A DNA stretch of 6,752 nt from Nitriliruptorales bacterium (lineage in GTDB: Bacteria; Actinomycetota; Nitriliruptoria; Euzebyales; Egibacteraceae): positions 1 through 6,752 of the forward strand of contig SKPY01000066.1 of the NCBI GenBank assembly GCA_007119305.1, in the 5' to 3' direction. The notes under the pieces were generated by a model. It saw only the letters and a list, made by a program, of their open reading frames with translations, ran no database searches and was not told the DNA's origin. Below are positions 1 through 6,001 of the stretch, piece after piece. Each line of letters begins with the position of its first letter. Positions within the stretch are counted from its first letter, which is position 1. Both the position numbers and the translations under genes were made by a program.

Positions 1-1028
1 CCGGCCCACAGGCCCCGCCCGCGCACGGCCGTGACCGCGGGCAGGTCGGCCTTGCGCAACGTCGCCAGGAGGCGCTCGCCGAGGTCGGCCGAGCGCCGCT
101 GGAGGTCGCCGGCTGCGAGCAGGTCGATGACCGCCCGGCCGACCGCGCAGGCCAGCGGGTTGCCCCCGAACGTGCTGCCGTGGCTGCCCGGGGTGAAGAC
201 GTCCATGACGTCCCGGCGCCCGAGCAGCGCAGAGACCGCCAGCAGGCCGCCGCCGAGCGCCTTGCCGAGCGTCAGCAGGTCGGGGCGGACGTCCTCGTGG
301 TCGCACGCGAGGGTGTGCCCCGTGCGCCCGAGGCCCGTCTGGATCTCATCGGCGATGAGCAGCACCCCGTGCGCATCGCAGAGCGCGCGCAGCTCGCGCA
401 GGTAGCCGTCGGGCGGCACGACGACGCCGCGCTCGCCCTGGATGGGCTCCACGAGGACCGCGGCGGTCCGGTCCGTGATCGCCTCCCCCACCGCCGCCGC
501 GTCGGCGTAGGGCACGGTGACGAAGCCCGGGGTGAACGGCCCGTAGCCGGCGCGGGCCACCGGGTCGGTCGAGAAGCTCACGATCGTCGTGGTGCGGCCG
601 TGGAAGTTGCCCTCGCAGACGATGATCTCGGCCTCGTCGTCGGGCACGCCCTTGTGCAGGTACGCCCACTTGCGCGCCGCCTTGAGCGCGGTCTCGACCG
701 CTTCGGCGCCGGTGTTCATCGGCAGCACGACGTCCATGCCGGCGAGCTCGGCCAGCTCGGCGCAGAAGGGGCCGAGCTGGTCGTTGTGGAACGCTCGGCT
801 CGTGAGGGTGAGCCGCCCGAGCTGGCGTTCCAGGGCGGCCACCAGCGCCGGATGGCGGTGGCCGAAGTTCAGGGCCGAGTAGGCGGCGAGGAGATCGAGG
901 TAGCGCGTACCCTCGACGTCGCGGACCCACGCTCCCTCCCCCTCGGCGACGACGACCGGCAGCGGCGCGTAGTTGTGGGCGCTGTAGCGCTCCACGAGGT
1001 CGAGGTGGGTGTTCGTGGCGGGTCGCAC
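1..1028 (-). CDS. rocD: Ornithine aminotransferase (ornithine--oxo-acid transaminase), 3' end cut by window
   Basis: A class III, fold type I, PLP-dependent aminotransferase. The family moves the delta-amino group of ornithine to 2-oxoglutarate, giving glutamate semialdehyde (in equilibrium with pyrroline-5-carboxylate) and glutamate, in cytosolic arginine/ornithine catabolism. I translated 342 residues. They show the N-terminal YSAHNYAPL block, LDLLAAYSALNFGHRHP (a RocD-type signature), NTGAEAVETALK from residue 105, NFHGRTTT from 141, the PLP-pyridine aspartate in DEIQTG (D227), and the Schiff-base lysine in LTLGKALGGG (K256). The visible end, VRGRGLWA, implies that about 50-60 residues of a roughly 400-residue protein lie beyond the left edge. 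The GTG start at 1028 is chosen because AAAGGAGA sits 7 nt upstream and the homologous N-terminus begins just after it. No frameshift is seen. Other class III aminotransferases (acetylornithine, GABA) are less likely given the NFHGRTT and YSALNFGH motifs. Confidence 0.95.
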   Translation of the reverse strand, partial: MRPATNTHLDLVERYSAHNYAPLPVVVAEGEGAWVRDVEGTRYLDLLAAYSALNFGHRHPALVAALERQLGRLTLTSRAFHNDQLGPFCAELAELAGMDVVLPMNTGAEAVETALKAARKWAYLHKGVPDDEAEIIVCEGNFHGRTTTIVSFSTDPVARAGYGPFTPGFVTVPYADAAAVGEAITDRTAAVLVEPIQGERGVVVPPDGYLRELRALCDAHGVLLIADEIQTGLGRTGHTLACDHEDVRPDLLTLGKALGGGLLAVSALLGRRDVMDVFTPGSHGSTFGGNPLACAVGRAVIDLLAAGDLQRRSADLGERLLATLRKADLPAVTAVRGRGLWA

Positions 1029-1035
1029 GGCCTGG

Positions 1036-1043
1036 TCTCCTTT
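1036..1043 (-). promoter_or_regulatory. Shine-Dalgarno of rocD
   Basis: Read on the minus strand the sequence is AAAGGAGA, ending 7 nt before the GTG codon at 1028. It is a near-ideal match to the anti-Shine-Dalgarno and decides the rocD start, which is otherwise a non-ATG codon. Confidence 0.85.
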
Positions 1044-1045
1044 GC

Positions 1046-1076
1046 ACCGTCTGCGGCGGGCTCTCCCCCAGACGGT
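1046..1076 (-). promoter_or_regulatory. Inverted repeat overlapping a possible -10 of rocD (operator or leader hairpin)
   Basis: ACCGTCTG at 1046-1053 and CAGACGGT at 1069-1076 form a perfect 8-bp inverted repeat around a 15-nt spacer, with centres 23 bp apart (about two helical turns). On the minus strand the distal arm overlaps TACCGT (1072-1077), which fits the actinobacterial TANNNT -10 pattern. I see no convincing -35. The proximal arm ends 2 nt from the Shine-Dalgarno. Either reading fits: an operator covering the rocD promoter, or, if transcription starts further upstream, an RNA hairpin beside the ribosome binding site. The regulator is unknown. Confidence 0.4.
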
Positions 1077-1098
1077 AGCGACCCCAGCGACGATGCAC

Positions 1099-1132
1099 CG
1101 TGGCGGTGGGCCCCGCCTTGCCCACCGCCACG
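1099..1132 (-). terminator. Strong 12-bp hairpin after the small ORF, probable terminator without U-tract
   Basis: CGTGGCGGTGGG at 1099-1110 pairs perfectly with CCCACCGCCACG at 1121-1132 across a 10-nt loop. On the minus strand the hairpin begins 15 nt after the TAG stop of the small ORF and lies upstream of the rocD promoter candidate, where an intrinsic terminator between two units would be expected. The bases after the stem (GTGCATCG) are not U-rich. U-less terminators are common in high-GC actinobacteria, so this is still the preferred reading. A transcriptional attenuator or mRNA-stabilising stem is the alternative. Confidence 0.5.
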
Positions 1133-1147
1133 CCGCGCCCCCGCCCC

Positions 1148-1375
1148 CTACGGGCGAGACGCCGGGGGCCCGCTTCGACCGCCGGACGGTGCGGGTGCCG
1201 GGGAGTCCTGCTCCTCCCCGGACTTGGTGTTGGGGAGGTGGTCGCCGAGGAATGCGAGCAGCGCGTCCCCGCCGGCAAACGCAACGGCCGCCCCGGTCTG
1301 CACGTGCTCCACACGACCGTGGAACACGGAGCGATCGGGCCACACTCGCACGACGAACACCTCCATGGGCTCCAT
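1148..1375 (-). CDS. Small conserved-looking protein downstream of the BTAD regulator, function unknown
   Basis: Encodes 75 residues. The first 48 or so look like a compact folded domain: a beta-rich start (MEVFVVRVWPD), then HGRVEHVQTG, then a short helix ALLAFLGDHL. The last 27 residues are rich in Pro, Ser and Gly and probably disordered. From memory, small proteins of the pattern FVVR-W ... GxVxHVxSG ... LLxFL recur in actinobacteria and Chloroflexota beside large BTAD or LuxR-type regulators. I could not search to confirm this and know no assigned function. No signal peptide, membrane segment or catalytic motif is visible. ATG at 1375 is preferred because AAAGG (1388-1392) lies 12 nt upstream. 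A GTG at 1384 would be too close to it, and a third start at 1366 is possible. The gene follows the regulator by 83 nt on the same strand, so co-transcription is likely. Confidence 0.6.
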   Translation of the reverse strand: MEPMEVFVVRVWPDRSVFHGRVEHVQTGAAVAFAGGDALLAFLGDHLPNTKSGEEQDSPAPAPSGGRSGPPASRP

Positions 1376-1399
1376 GCTGCACACGCACCTTTCGGCAGC

Positions 1400-1417
1400 C
1401 TGAAAGCACGCTGAAAC
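1400..1417 (-). promoter_or_regulatory. Phased heptamer direct repeats, SARP-like binding site candidate
   Basis: On the plus strand CTGAAAG (1400-1406) and CTGAAAC (1411-1417) are two heptamers separated by 4 bp, giving an 11-bp repeat with six of seven positions identical. A third, weak copy in phase at 1422-1428 (CTGCGGA) shares only CTG. Known SARP proteins (ActII-ORF4, DnrI, AfsR), whose winged helix and BTAD domain resemble the end of the adjacent regulator, bind heptameric direct repeats with an 11-bp repeat. The site lies between the regulator's stop and the start of the small gene. No clear -10 is seen at the expected distance downstream, so activation from here is unproven. Confidence 0.4.
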
Positions 1418-1431
1418 CTTGCTGCGGATCG

Positions 1432-1456
1432 GCGGCGCGTGCCGCGGGGCTGCGGC
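1432..1456 (-). other. Pair of mutually exclusive short hairpins after the regulator stop
   Basis: GCCGC at 1441-1445 can pair either with GCGGC at 1432-1436 (4-nt loop) or with GCGGC at 1452-1456 (6-nt loop). Both stems are only 5 bp, and the first base of the structure falls 3 nt after the regulator's stop codon. It may be a weak transcriptional pause or partial terminator, or simply chance in GC-rich DNA. Confidence 0.2.
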
Positions 1457-1458
1457 CG

Positions 1459-4400
1459 TCAGGCCGGAAAGGGTGAGGATTCCACGCTCAGCTCGGCCAT
1501 GCGGGCCTCGTAGGCGCGATAGTGACGGCGGGCCTCACCGTGCCGGCCGGCGGCGGTCAGGGTCGCCACGAGGCGCAGGTAGGCGGGCTCGTCGTAGGGG
1601 TCGCGTTCGAGGACGCGCAGGCACAGACGCACCGCACGGTCGTGGTCCCCGACCGCGTCGGCGTCATCCGCGAGCACGCGCGCAACCGCGACGTAGGCGG
1701 CCCGCGCCTCCTCGCGGGGAGCGACCGTCCAGTCCTCGTAGGCGTCCTCTTCGAGGAAGTCCCCGCCGTAGAGCGGCTCGACGGTCTCGAGCAGGGCGGC
1801 ACCCTCCGCAGGACGGCCTTCGGCGCGCAGGCGGAGACCCCGGTCTGCGCCGTCGAGGAAGTGCTCGAGGTCGATCCACAGATGCTCGAGGTCGAGGGCG
1901 ACGCTGGCCTTGTCGGCCCGCACGAACCACTCGGCCGAGCGGCGCTTGTGCGGGTCAAGGATGCCGCGCACGGTCGACAGCGCGACCGACAGCCGGTTGC
2001 CGAGGCGGTCGGGGTCCTCCCCCGGCCACAGCAGGTCGATGAGCGCCTCGCGCGTGACGGGTCGGCCCCGGCGGGCCACGAGGATCTTGAGCAGGTCACG
2101 GGCCTTGCGGGACTGCCACGCCGTGGTCCCCAGTATGCTGCCGTCGACGGCCACGCGGAAGCCGCCGAGGCAGCGGACCTCGACATCGACGCCGGCCGCG
2201 CCGTCGAGGTGCGCGCGCACGCCGAGCTGGCGCAGGAGCGCCTGGGCCTCGCGCATACGGGTCCGGCCTTCGACGCCGCCGCGGGCGAGCGCGAGCCGCC
2301 GTTCCGCTTGCGCCCGGCGGACCGGGTTGCCGATGTCCTGCCACAACCCGATGGCCTCCTCCAGCGCCGACACGGCTGCGTCCGGGTCGAGCGCAGCCCG
2401 CAGCTCGAGCGCACCTGCCATGGCAGGCCGGTCGCGGCGGTCGGCGGCAACGGCCTCGACCGCGCGCAGCGCCGCCTCGGCCTGTTCGAGGTCCCCTTCC
2501 GCGAGCGCGACCTGCCCGCGCGCGAGCAGCGCCTGCGCGTAGCCCATCCCCTGTCCGTAGTCCACCGCGCGCTGCGCGGCCGCGCGCGCACGCACGGGGT
2601 CGTCGTCGACGAGGCTGAGCGCGAGCCCGGCGAGGGCGGGCACGACCAGCTGGACGTCATCGACCTCCTCGGACAGCGTGACGGCCTCGCGGTACGCCGC
2701 CCGTGCCTGGGTGAGGTCACCGCGCAGGCGCGACACGTCACCGAGGCCGAGGAGGGCGTAGCCGACCGTCCGCGCGCCGATGCGCTGCTCGATGGCCTGG
2801 GCGGCCCGGAAGTCCGCGATCGCCTCCTCGAGACGTCCGAGGTGCAGCGCAGCCTCGCCCCGGTTGTTCAGGGCGAGGGAGTGGAACGTCGCGAAGCCTG
2901 CCGGCCCGGCGAGACCCACGGCGATCTCGGCTTCCGCCAGCGCCTCCGCGTAGAAGCCCTCGTCGAGGTAGTGCGACGCCCGGTTCGTGCGGATCCGGAT
3001 GACCTGCAGGACGTCACCCGCCCGCTGCGCGGCATCGAGCGCCTGCAGGTAGTGCGCGTCGTTCGCGCGCCGGTCCCCCTCGAGCGCGGCGACCATCGCG
3101 AGCGCGGTGTGAGCCGCGGCGAGCGCCCGGTCGTCGCGCCCGCGTTCGGCTGCGGCATAGGCTGCCTCCGCCTTGGCCCGGCTCCCCTGCGCGTCGCCCT
3201 TGCGCCACAGGGCGGCAGCCCACCAGCCAAGCAGGATGGCCTCGTCGACGGCGTCCTCGCCGTCGAGCAGCCCACGGGTGAAGCCGGCCAGCGCGGCGTC
3301 GAGGTCACCGCGGAAGTAGTGGATCAGCCCGAGACGCCAGGCCAGGCCTGCCGGCAGGTCGTCACGCTCCGCGGCAACGCGCTGGAAGCACTCCAGCGCC
3401 GCGTCCCAGGCCCCCGCGACCTGCAGCGCCTCACCGTGCACCTGCTCGATCGCCGCGGTGCGGTGCTCAGCGGGCAGGCTGGCACACGCGCGCGCCACCA
3501 GCTGCGCGTGCCCGCCTGCGGTCAACGCCACACCGTGGCGCTCGAGCAGCCGCGCCGCCACGGCCTGCTCGCCCATCTCAGCGCACAGCATGAGCGCGGG
3601 CTGGGCGTCACCGCGCTCCTCGAGCACCGCGAGCGCACGACGCATCTGCTCGTCGCGCTCGGCGCCGGCGAGGGCGGCGCCGACGGCCTCGCGCGCGAGC
3701 GCGGTCAGACGGAACCAGCCGGGCTGGCCCGTCGGCTCGATGACCGTGGCGCGGCGAACGAGCTCGGGCAGCACGAGGTCGGCGTCGCCATGGCCGATGG
3801 CCGCGCACAGACCAGCGTCGAACGCAGGCAGGGGAGCGACCGCATGGAGCAGGGTGCGCACCTGCGGCGTCGCGCGTTCGAGCACCTCCGTGACGAGGTA
3901 GCGGTGCAGGGGGCCGGCCCGCCCGCGCAGCCGCTGCAGCGCGGCGGGTCGATCGGGGGGCGCGAGCTCGCCGATCGCATCGGCGGCGAGGCGGACCGCC
4001 GCCGGCCACCCGCCGGTCAGCGCGTGCAGCTCGGGACCGAGCGCGACGGCCTCGGCGTCGAGCGCGCCTGCGAGCAGCGCCTCGACCTCCGCGACGGAGA
4101 AGGCCAGGTCCGCCGCCACGATCTCGGCGACCTCGCCCCTGCCGCGCAAGCGCTCCACCGGGAACGACGGGCTCTCGCGGCTCGCGAGGACCAGACGGAG
4201 GGCGGGCGGGCTCTGGCGGCACAGCGCCTCGACGAACGCCGTCGCCGGGCCCCCGTCCCCGAGCTCGTCGACGTCGTCGAGCACGAGCACGAGGTCGTGG
4301 ACGAGGGTCTCGCGCAGCGCCGCCGCGAGCGTGCCGGCCCCGGCGCGCGCGCGTTCCTCCTCGTCAAGCGTCGCGTCCGGTCCGAGCGCTCCGACCATCG

Positions 4401-4713
4401 CAGCGAGAAGATCGCCGGACAGCCCCGGGACGCGCAGGCGCAGCGCGTCCATGAGGCCTCGGGCCAGGAACGCAAGGGCGCGATCGCTCGGGTCGAGCGT
4501 GTACCAGGCGGTTCGCCGTGCCTGCGCCCAGCTGGCGAGGGTGGCGGTCTTGCCAGACCCGGCGCTGCCGAGCACCAGGGTGAGACGACGCCGGGTGGCC
4601 TCGTCGAGCTGGCGGTCCAGGCGGTCCCGGGACACCCACCTCTCGGGGGTCGGCGGCGGGAGCATCTTGCCGGTGACGGGCCCGGACCCAACCGCCGGCG
4701 CGCTGTCGCTCAT
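1459..4713 (-). CDS. Large transcriptional regulator: MalT-like STAND NTPase, TPR region, C-terminal winged helix and BTAD domain
   Basis: Encodes 1084 residues. Residues 15-30 (KMLPPPTPERWVSRDRL) match the lead-in of MalT-type STAND ATPases. The Walker A motif is GSAGSGKT (49-56) and the Walker B LVLVLDDVDE (141-150). ASRESP near 178, a GRGEVAEI block near 191 and LTGGWPAAVRLAA near 232 are MalT/LuxR-family sensor and winged regions. Residues about 410-830 are Ala-rich helical repeats of TPR type. Residues 846-921 form an OmpR/SARP-like winged helix (LGGFRVAVDG ... SRKARDLLKILVA ... VTREALIDLLWP ... LSVALSTVRGILDP). Residues about 938-1075 are a BTAD domain ending in YRAYEARMAEL. Family logic suggests ATP- and ligand-gated oligomerisation driving activation of nearby promoters; the ligand is unknown. 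ATG at 4713 has GGAAGG 6 nt upstream. The DNA-binding module is at the C-terminus, whereas AfsR carries it at the N-terminus. It is intact, with no frameshift. Confidence 0.9.
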   Translation of the reverse strand: MSDSAPAVGSGPVTGKMLPPPTPERWVSRDRLDRQLDEATRRRLTLVLGSAGSGKTATLASWAQARRTAWYTLDPSDRALAFLARGLMDALRLRVPGLSGDLLAAMVGALGPDATLDEEERARAGAGTLAAALRETLVHDLVLVLDDVDELGDGGPATAFVEALCRQSPPALRLVLASRESPSFPVERLRGRGEVAEIVAADLAFSVAEVEALLAGALDAEAVALGPELHALTGGWPAAVRLAADAIGELAPPDRPAALQRLRGRAGPLHRYLVTEVLERATPQVRTLLHAVAPLPAFDAGLCAAIGHGDADLVLPELVRRATVIEPTGQPGWFRLTALAREAVGAALAGAERDEQMRRALAVLEERGDAQPALMLCAEMGEQAVAARLLERHGVALTAGGHAQLVARACASLPAEHRTAAIEQVHGEALQVAGAWDAALECFQRVAAERDDLPAGLAWRLGLIHYFRGDLDAALAGFTRGLLDGEDAVDEAILLGWWAAALWRKGDAQGSRAKAEAAYAAAERGRDDRALAAAHTALAMVAALEGDRRANDAHYLQALDAAQRAGDVLQVIRIRTNRASHYLDEGFYAEALAEAEIAVGLAGPAGFATFHSLALNNRGEAALHLGRLEEAIADFRAAQAIEQRIGARTVGYALLGLGDVSRLRGDLTQARAAYREAVTLSEEVDDVQLVVPALAGLALSLVDDDPVRARAAAQRAVDYGQGMGYAQALLARGQVALAEGDLEQAEAALRAVEAVAADRRDRPAMAGALELRAALDPDAAVSALEEAIGLWQDIGNPVRRAQAERRLALARGGVEGRTRMREAQALLRQLGVRAHLDGAAGVDVEVRCLGGFRVAVDGSILGTTAWQSRKARDLLKILVARRGRPVTREALIDLLWPGEDPDRLGNRLSVALSTVRGILDPHKRRSAEWFVRADKASVALDLEHLWIDLEHFLDGADRGLRLRAEGRPAEGAALLETVEPLYGGDFLEEDAYEDWTVAPREEARAAYVAVARVLADDADAVGDHDRAVRLCLRVLERDPYDEPAYLRLVATLTAAGRHGEARRHYRAYEARMAELSVESSPFPA

Positions 4714-4719
4714 CGGCGT

Positions 4720-4725
4720 CCTTCC
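4720..4725 (-). promoter_or_regulatory. Shine-Dalgarno of the BTAD regulator
   Basis: Minus-strand GGAAGG, 6 nt before ATG at 4713. It supports this start over the longer upstream reading. Confidence 0.7.
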
Positions 4726-4752
4726 AACGCGGGGCGCCTGCTACGACGCCAC

Positions 4753-4758
4753 AGCATA
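4753..4758 (-). promoter_or_regulatory. Candidate -10 element of the BTAD regulator
   Basis: On the minus strand TATGCT fits the TANNNT -10 pattern and would place a transcription start near 4746, giving a leader of roughly 30 nt that carries the Shine-Dalgarno. No good -35 is seen at 16-18 bp, so the promoter may need an activator. Confidence 0.4.
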
Positions 4759-4778
4759 CGGGCAGCCCGATGCACGGA

Positions 4779-4840
4779 GCACCGCGGCCGGGGGTCGGCG
4801 TGGTGCCGTCTGCCCGACCGCGGTTAGCCTGCCGCGGTGC
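4779..4840. promoter_or_regulatory. Repeated ACCGCGG elements in the divergent promoter region
   Basis: GCACCGCGG (4779-4787) is repeated in inverted orientation as CCGCGGTGC (4832-4840), the second copy covering the transporter's GTG start. Between them lies the self-palindrome ACCGCGGT (4817-4824), immediately before the transporter's -10 candidate. Three copies of the core within about 60 bp of a divergent promoter resemble operator sites for a dimeric regulator. CCGCGG is not rare in such GC-rich DNA, so chance is possible. Confidence 0.3.
4825..4830 (+). promoter_or_regulatory. Candidate -10 element of a leaderless transporter mRNA
   Basis: TAGCCT fits TANNNT and ends 6 nt before the GTG at 4837, so the predicted transcription start coincides with the first base of the start codon. 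No Shine-Dalgarno-like purine run precedes the GTG. This is the usual arrangement of actinobacterial leaderless genes. No clear -35 is visible. Confidence 0.5.
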
Positions 4841-5991
4841 CCCGCCGTCGCTTTCCGACCGAAGTCGCCGCCGCCCTCACCGCGGTGCTGATCGCGCGTA
4901 CCGCCGTGAACGGTGGCTACCGGATCGTCTACCCGTTCCTGCCCGAGATCGCGCGCGGACTGGACACCACGCTCGCCACCGTGGGGGTCCTGCTCGCGCT
5001 GCGCGCGGCGCTCGGCATCACCGCGCCAGCCATCCCGCTGCTCGCGGAGGCGGTCGGGCGTCGGGCGACGATGCTCGCCGGCCTGGCGGTGACCATCGTC
5101 GGCTGCCTGCTGATCGCCGGCGCCCCGGGCATCGTCGTCGCCGGGCTCGGGTTCGCGATCACCGGCATCGCCAAGCCGCTGTTCGACATCCCGATGCAGG
5201 GCTGGTTCGGCGCCCGGGTGCCGTACGCCCGGCGCGGGCGGATCCTCGGCACCACCGAGCTCACCTGGGCCGCCTCGCTGGCGCTCGCGCTGCCCTCGGG
5301 CTTCCTCATCGTGGCGGCGGGCTGGTGGTCGCCGTTCTTGCTGGTCGCCGGCCTGGCCCTGCTGGGCGTGGTCGCGGTGGCGCTGCTCATGGGCAACGAC
5401 CGCCCGGCGCACCGGGTCCGACAGCCGCTGCGTCTCACGCCGCCGCTGGTCAGCATCCTCGTCGTGATCCTGCTCTACCGGTTCGCCGCCGAGTCGCTGT
5501 TCATCGTCTACGGCACCTGGCTGGAGAGCGACTTCGGCCTGTCGGTGGCCGCCATCGGGGTGTTCACCCTGATCGTGGTCGGCGCGGAGCTCGCCGGCGA
5601 AGGCTCGGTCACCGCGTTCGCCGACCGGGTGGGGCTGAAGCGCTCCATCCTCGTCGGGCTGCTCGGCACGGGGGTCGTGTACGCCAGCCTCGGCCTCGTG
5701 GGCTCCTCGCTCCTGTGGGCGATCCTGGCGGTCATCGGGTGGTTCGCGCTGTTCGAGATCACGATCGTGTCGACGATCCCGCTGCTCACCGAGCTGGCGG
5801 CCGAGGCCCGCGACCGGATGCTGTCGCTGATGGCGGCGATCGCGGTGGTCTCCGGTGGGCTCGCGGCGCTCACCGCTCCACGCCTGTACGCGCTGGGCGG
5901 CATCGCGCTGTGCGGGCTCGTCGCCTCTGCGTGCGTGCTCGTCGCAGCGGCGCTGCTCGCCGGCCGCGTGCCCGCGCCAAGGCTCCGCTGA
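4837..5991 (+). CDS. Major facilitator superfamily (MFS) transporter, substrate unknown
   Basis: Encodes 384 residues, a normal length for a short MFS_1-type permease. Hydrophobic segments lie at roughly 9-33, 43-65, 76-96, 99-119, 137-158, 163-185, 203-226, 236-258, 269-288, 291-313, 330-350 and 353-375. This makes 12 membrane helices, with a charged central loop at about 186-202 (NDRPAHRVRQP). The loop between helices 2 and 3 holds a degenerate motif A (LLAEAVGRRAT, lacking the usual Asp). The matching loop between helices 8 and 9 keeps a clearer copy (FADRVGLKRS). The N-terminus MPRRRFPTE is basic, consistent with a cytoplasmic start. GTG at 4837 is the first possible start, since an in-frame TAG lies 12 nt upstream. 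The gene is divergent from the BTAD regulator, which may control it. Efflux of a small molecule is plausible for this type, but nothing visible fixes substrate or direction. Confidence 0.9.
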   Translation: MPRRRFPTEVAAALTAVLIARTAVNGGYRIVYPFLPEIARGLDTTLATVGVLLALRAALGITAPAIPLLAEAVGRRATMLAGLAVTIVGCLLIAGAPGIVVAGLGFAITGIAKPLFDIPMQGWFGARVPYARRGRILGTTELTWAASLALALPSGFLIVAAGWWSPFLLVAGLALLGVVAVALLMGNDRPAHRVRQPLRLTPPLVSILVVILLYRFAAESLFIVYGTWLESDFGLSVAAIGVFTLIVVGAELAGEGSVTAFADRVGLKRSILVGLLGTGVVYASLGLVGSSLLWAILAVIGWFALFEITIVSTIPLLTELAAEARDRMLSLMAAIAVVSGGLAALTAPRLYALGGIALCGLVASACVLVAAALLAGRVPAPRLR

Positions 5992-6001
5992 CCGGCGGCG
6001 A

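Noticed and set aside
1198..1221. Inverted repeat CCGGGGAG/CTCCCCGG with 8-nt loop as a terminator
   Set aside because: It lies within the small ORF's coding tail, is only 8 bp, and a better-placed 12-bp hairpin follows the stop codon.
346..1314. A 322-residue minus-strand frame overlapping rocD and the small ORF
   Set aside because: Out of frame with the clearly homologous rocD translation and strongly Arg/Pro/Gly-rich, a typical GC artefact.
180..1403. A 407-residue plus-strand frame over rocD
   Set aside because: Shadow of the rocD coding strand. It runs through the intergenic region and the small ORF without any family motif.
1522..4827. An uninterrupted 1101-residue open frame antisense to the BTAD regulator
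   Set aside because: It is the mirror of a long GC-rich gene, in which stops are rare in the complementary frame. The product is an Arg/Gly/Glu-rich composition without recognisable domains, whereas the minus-strand frame has clear motifs and a ribosome binding site.
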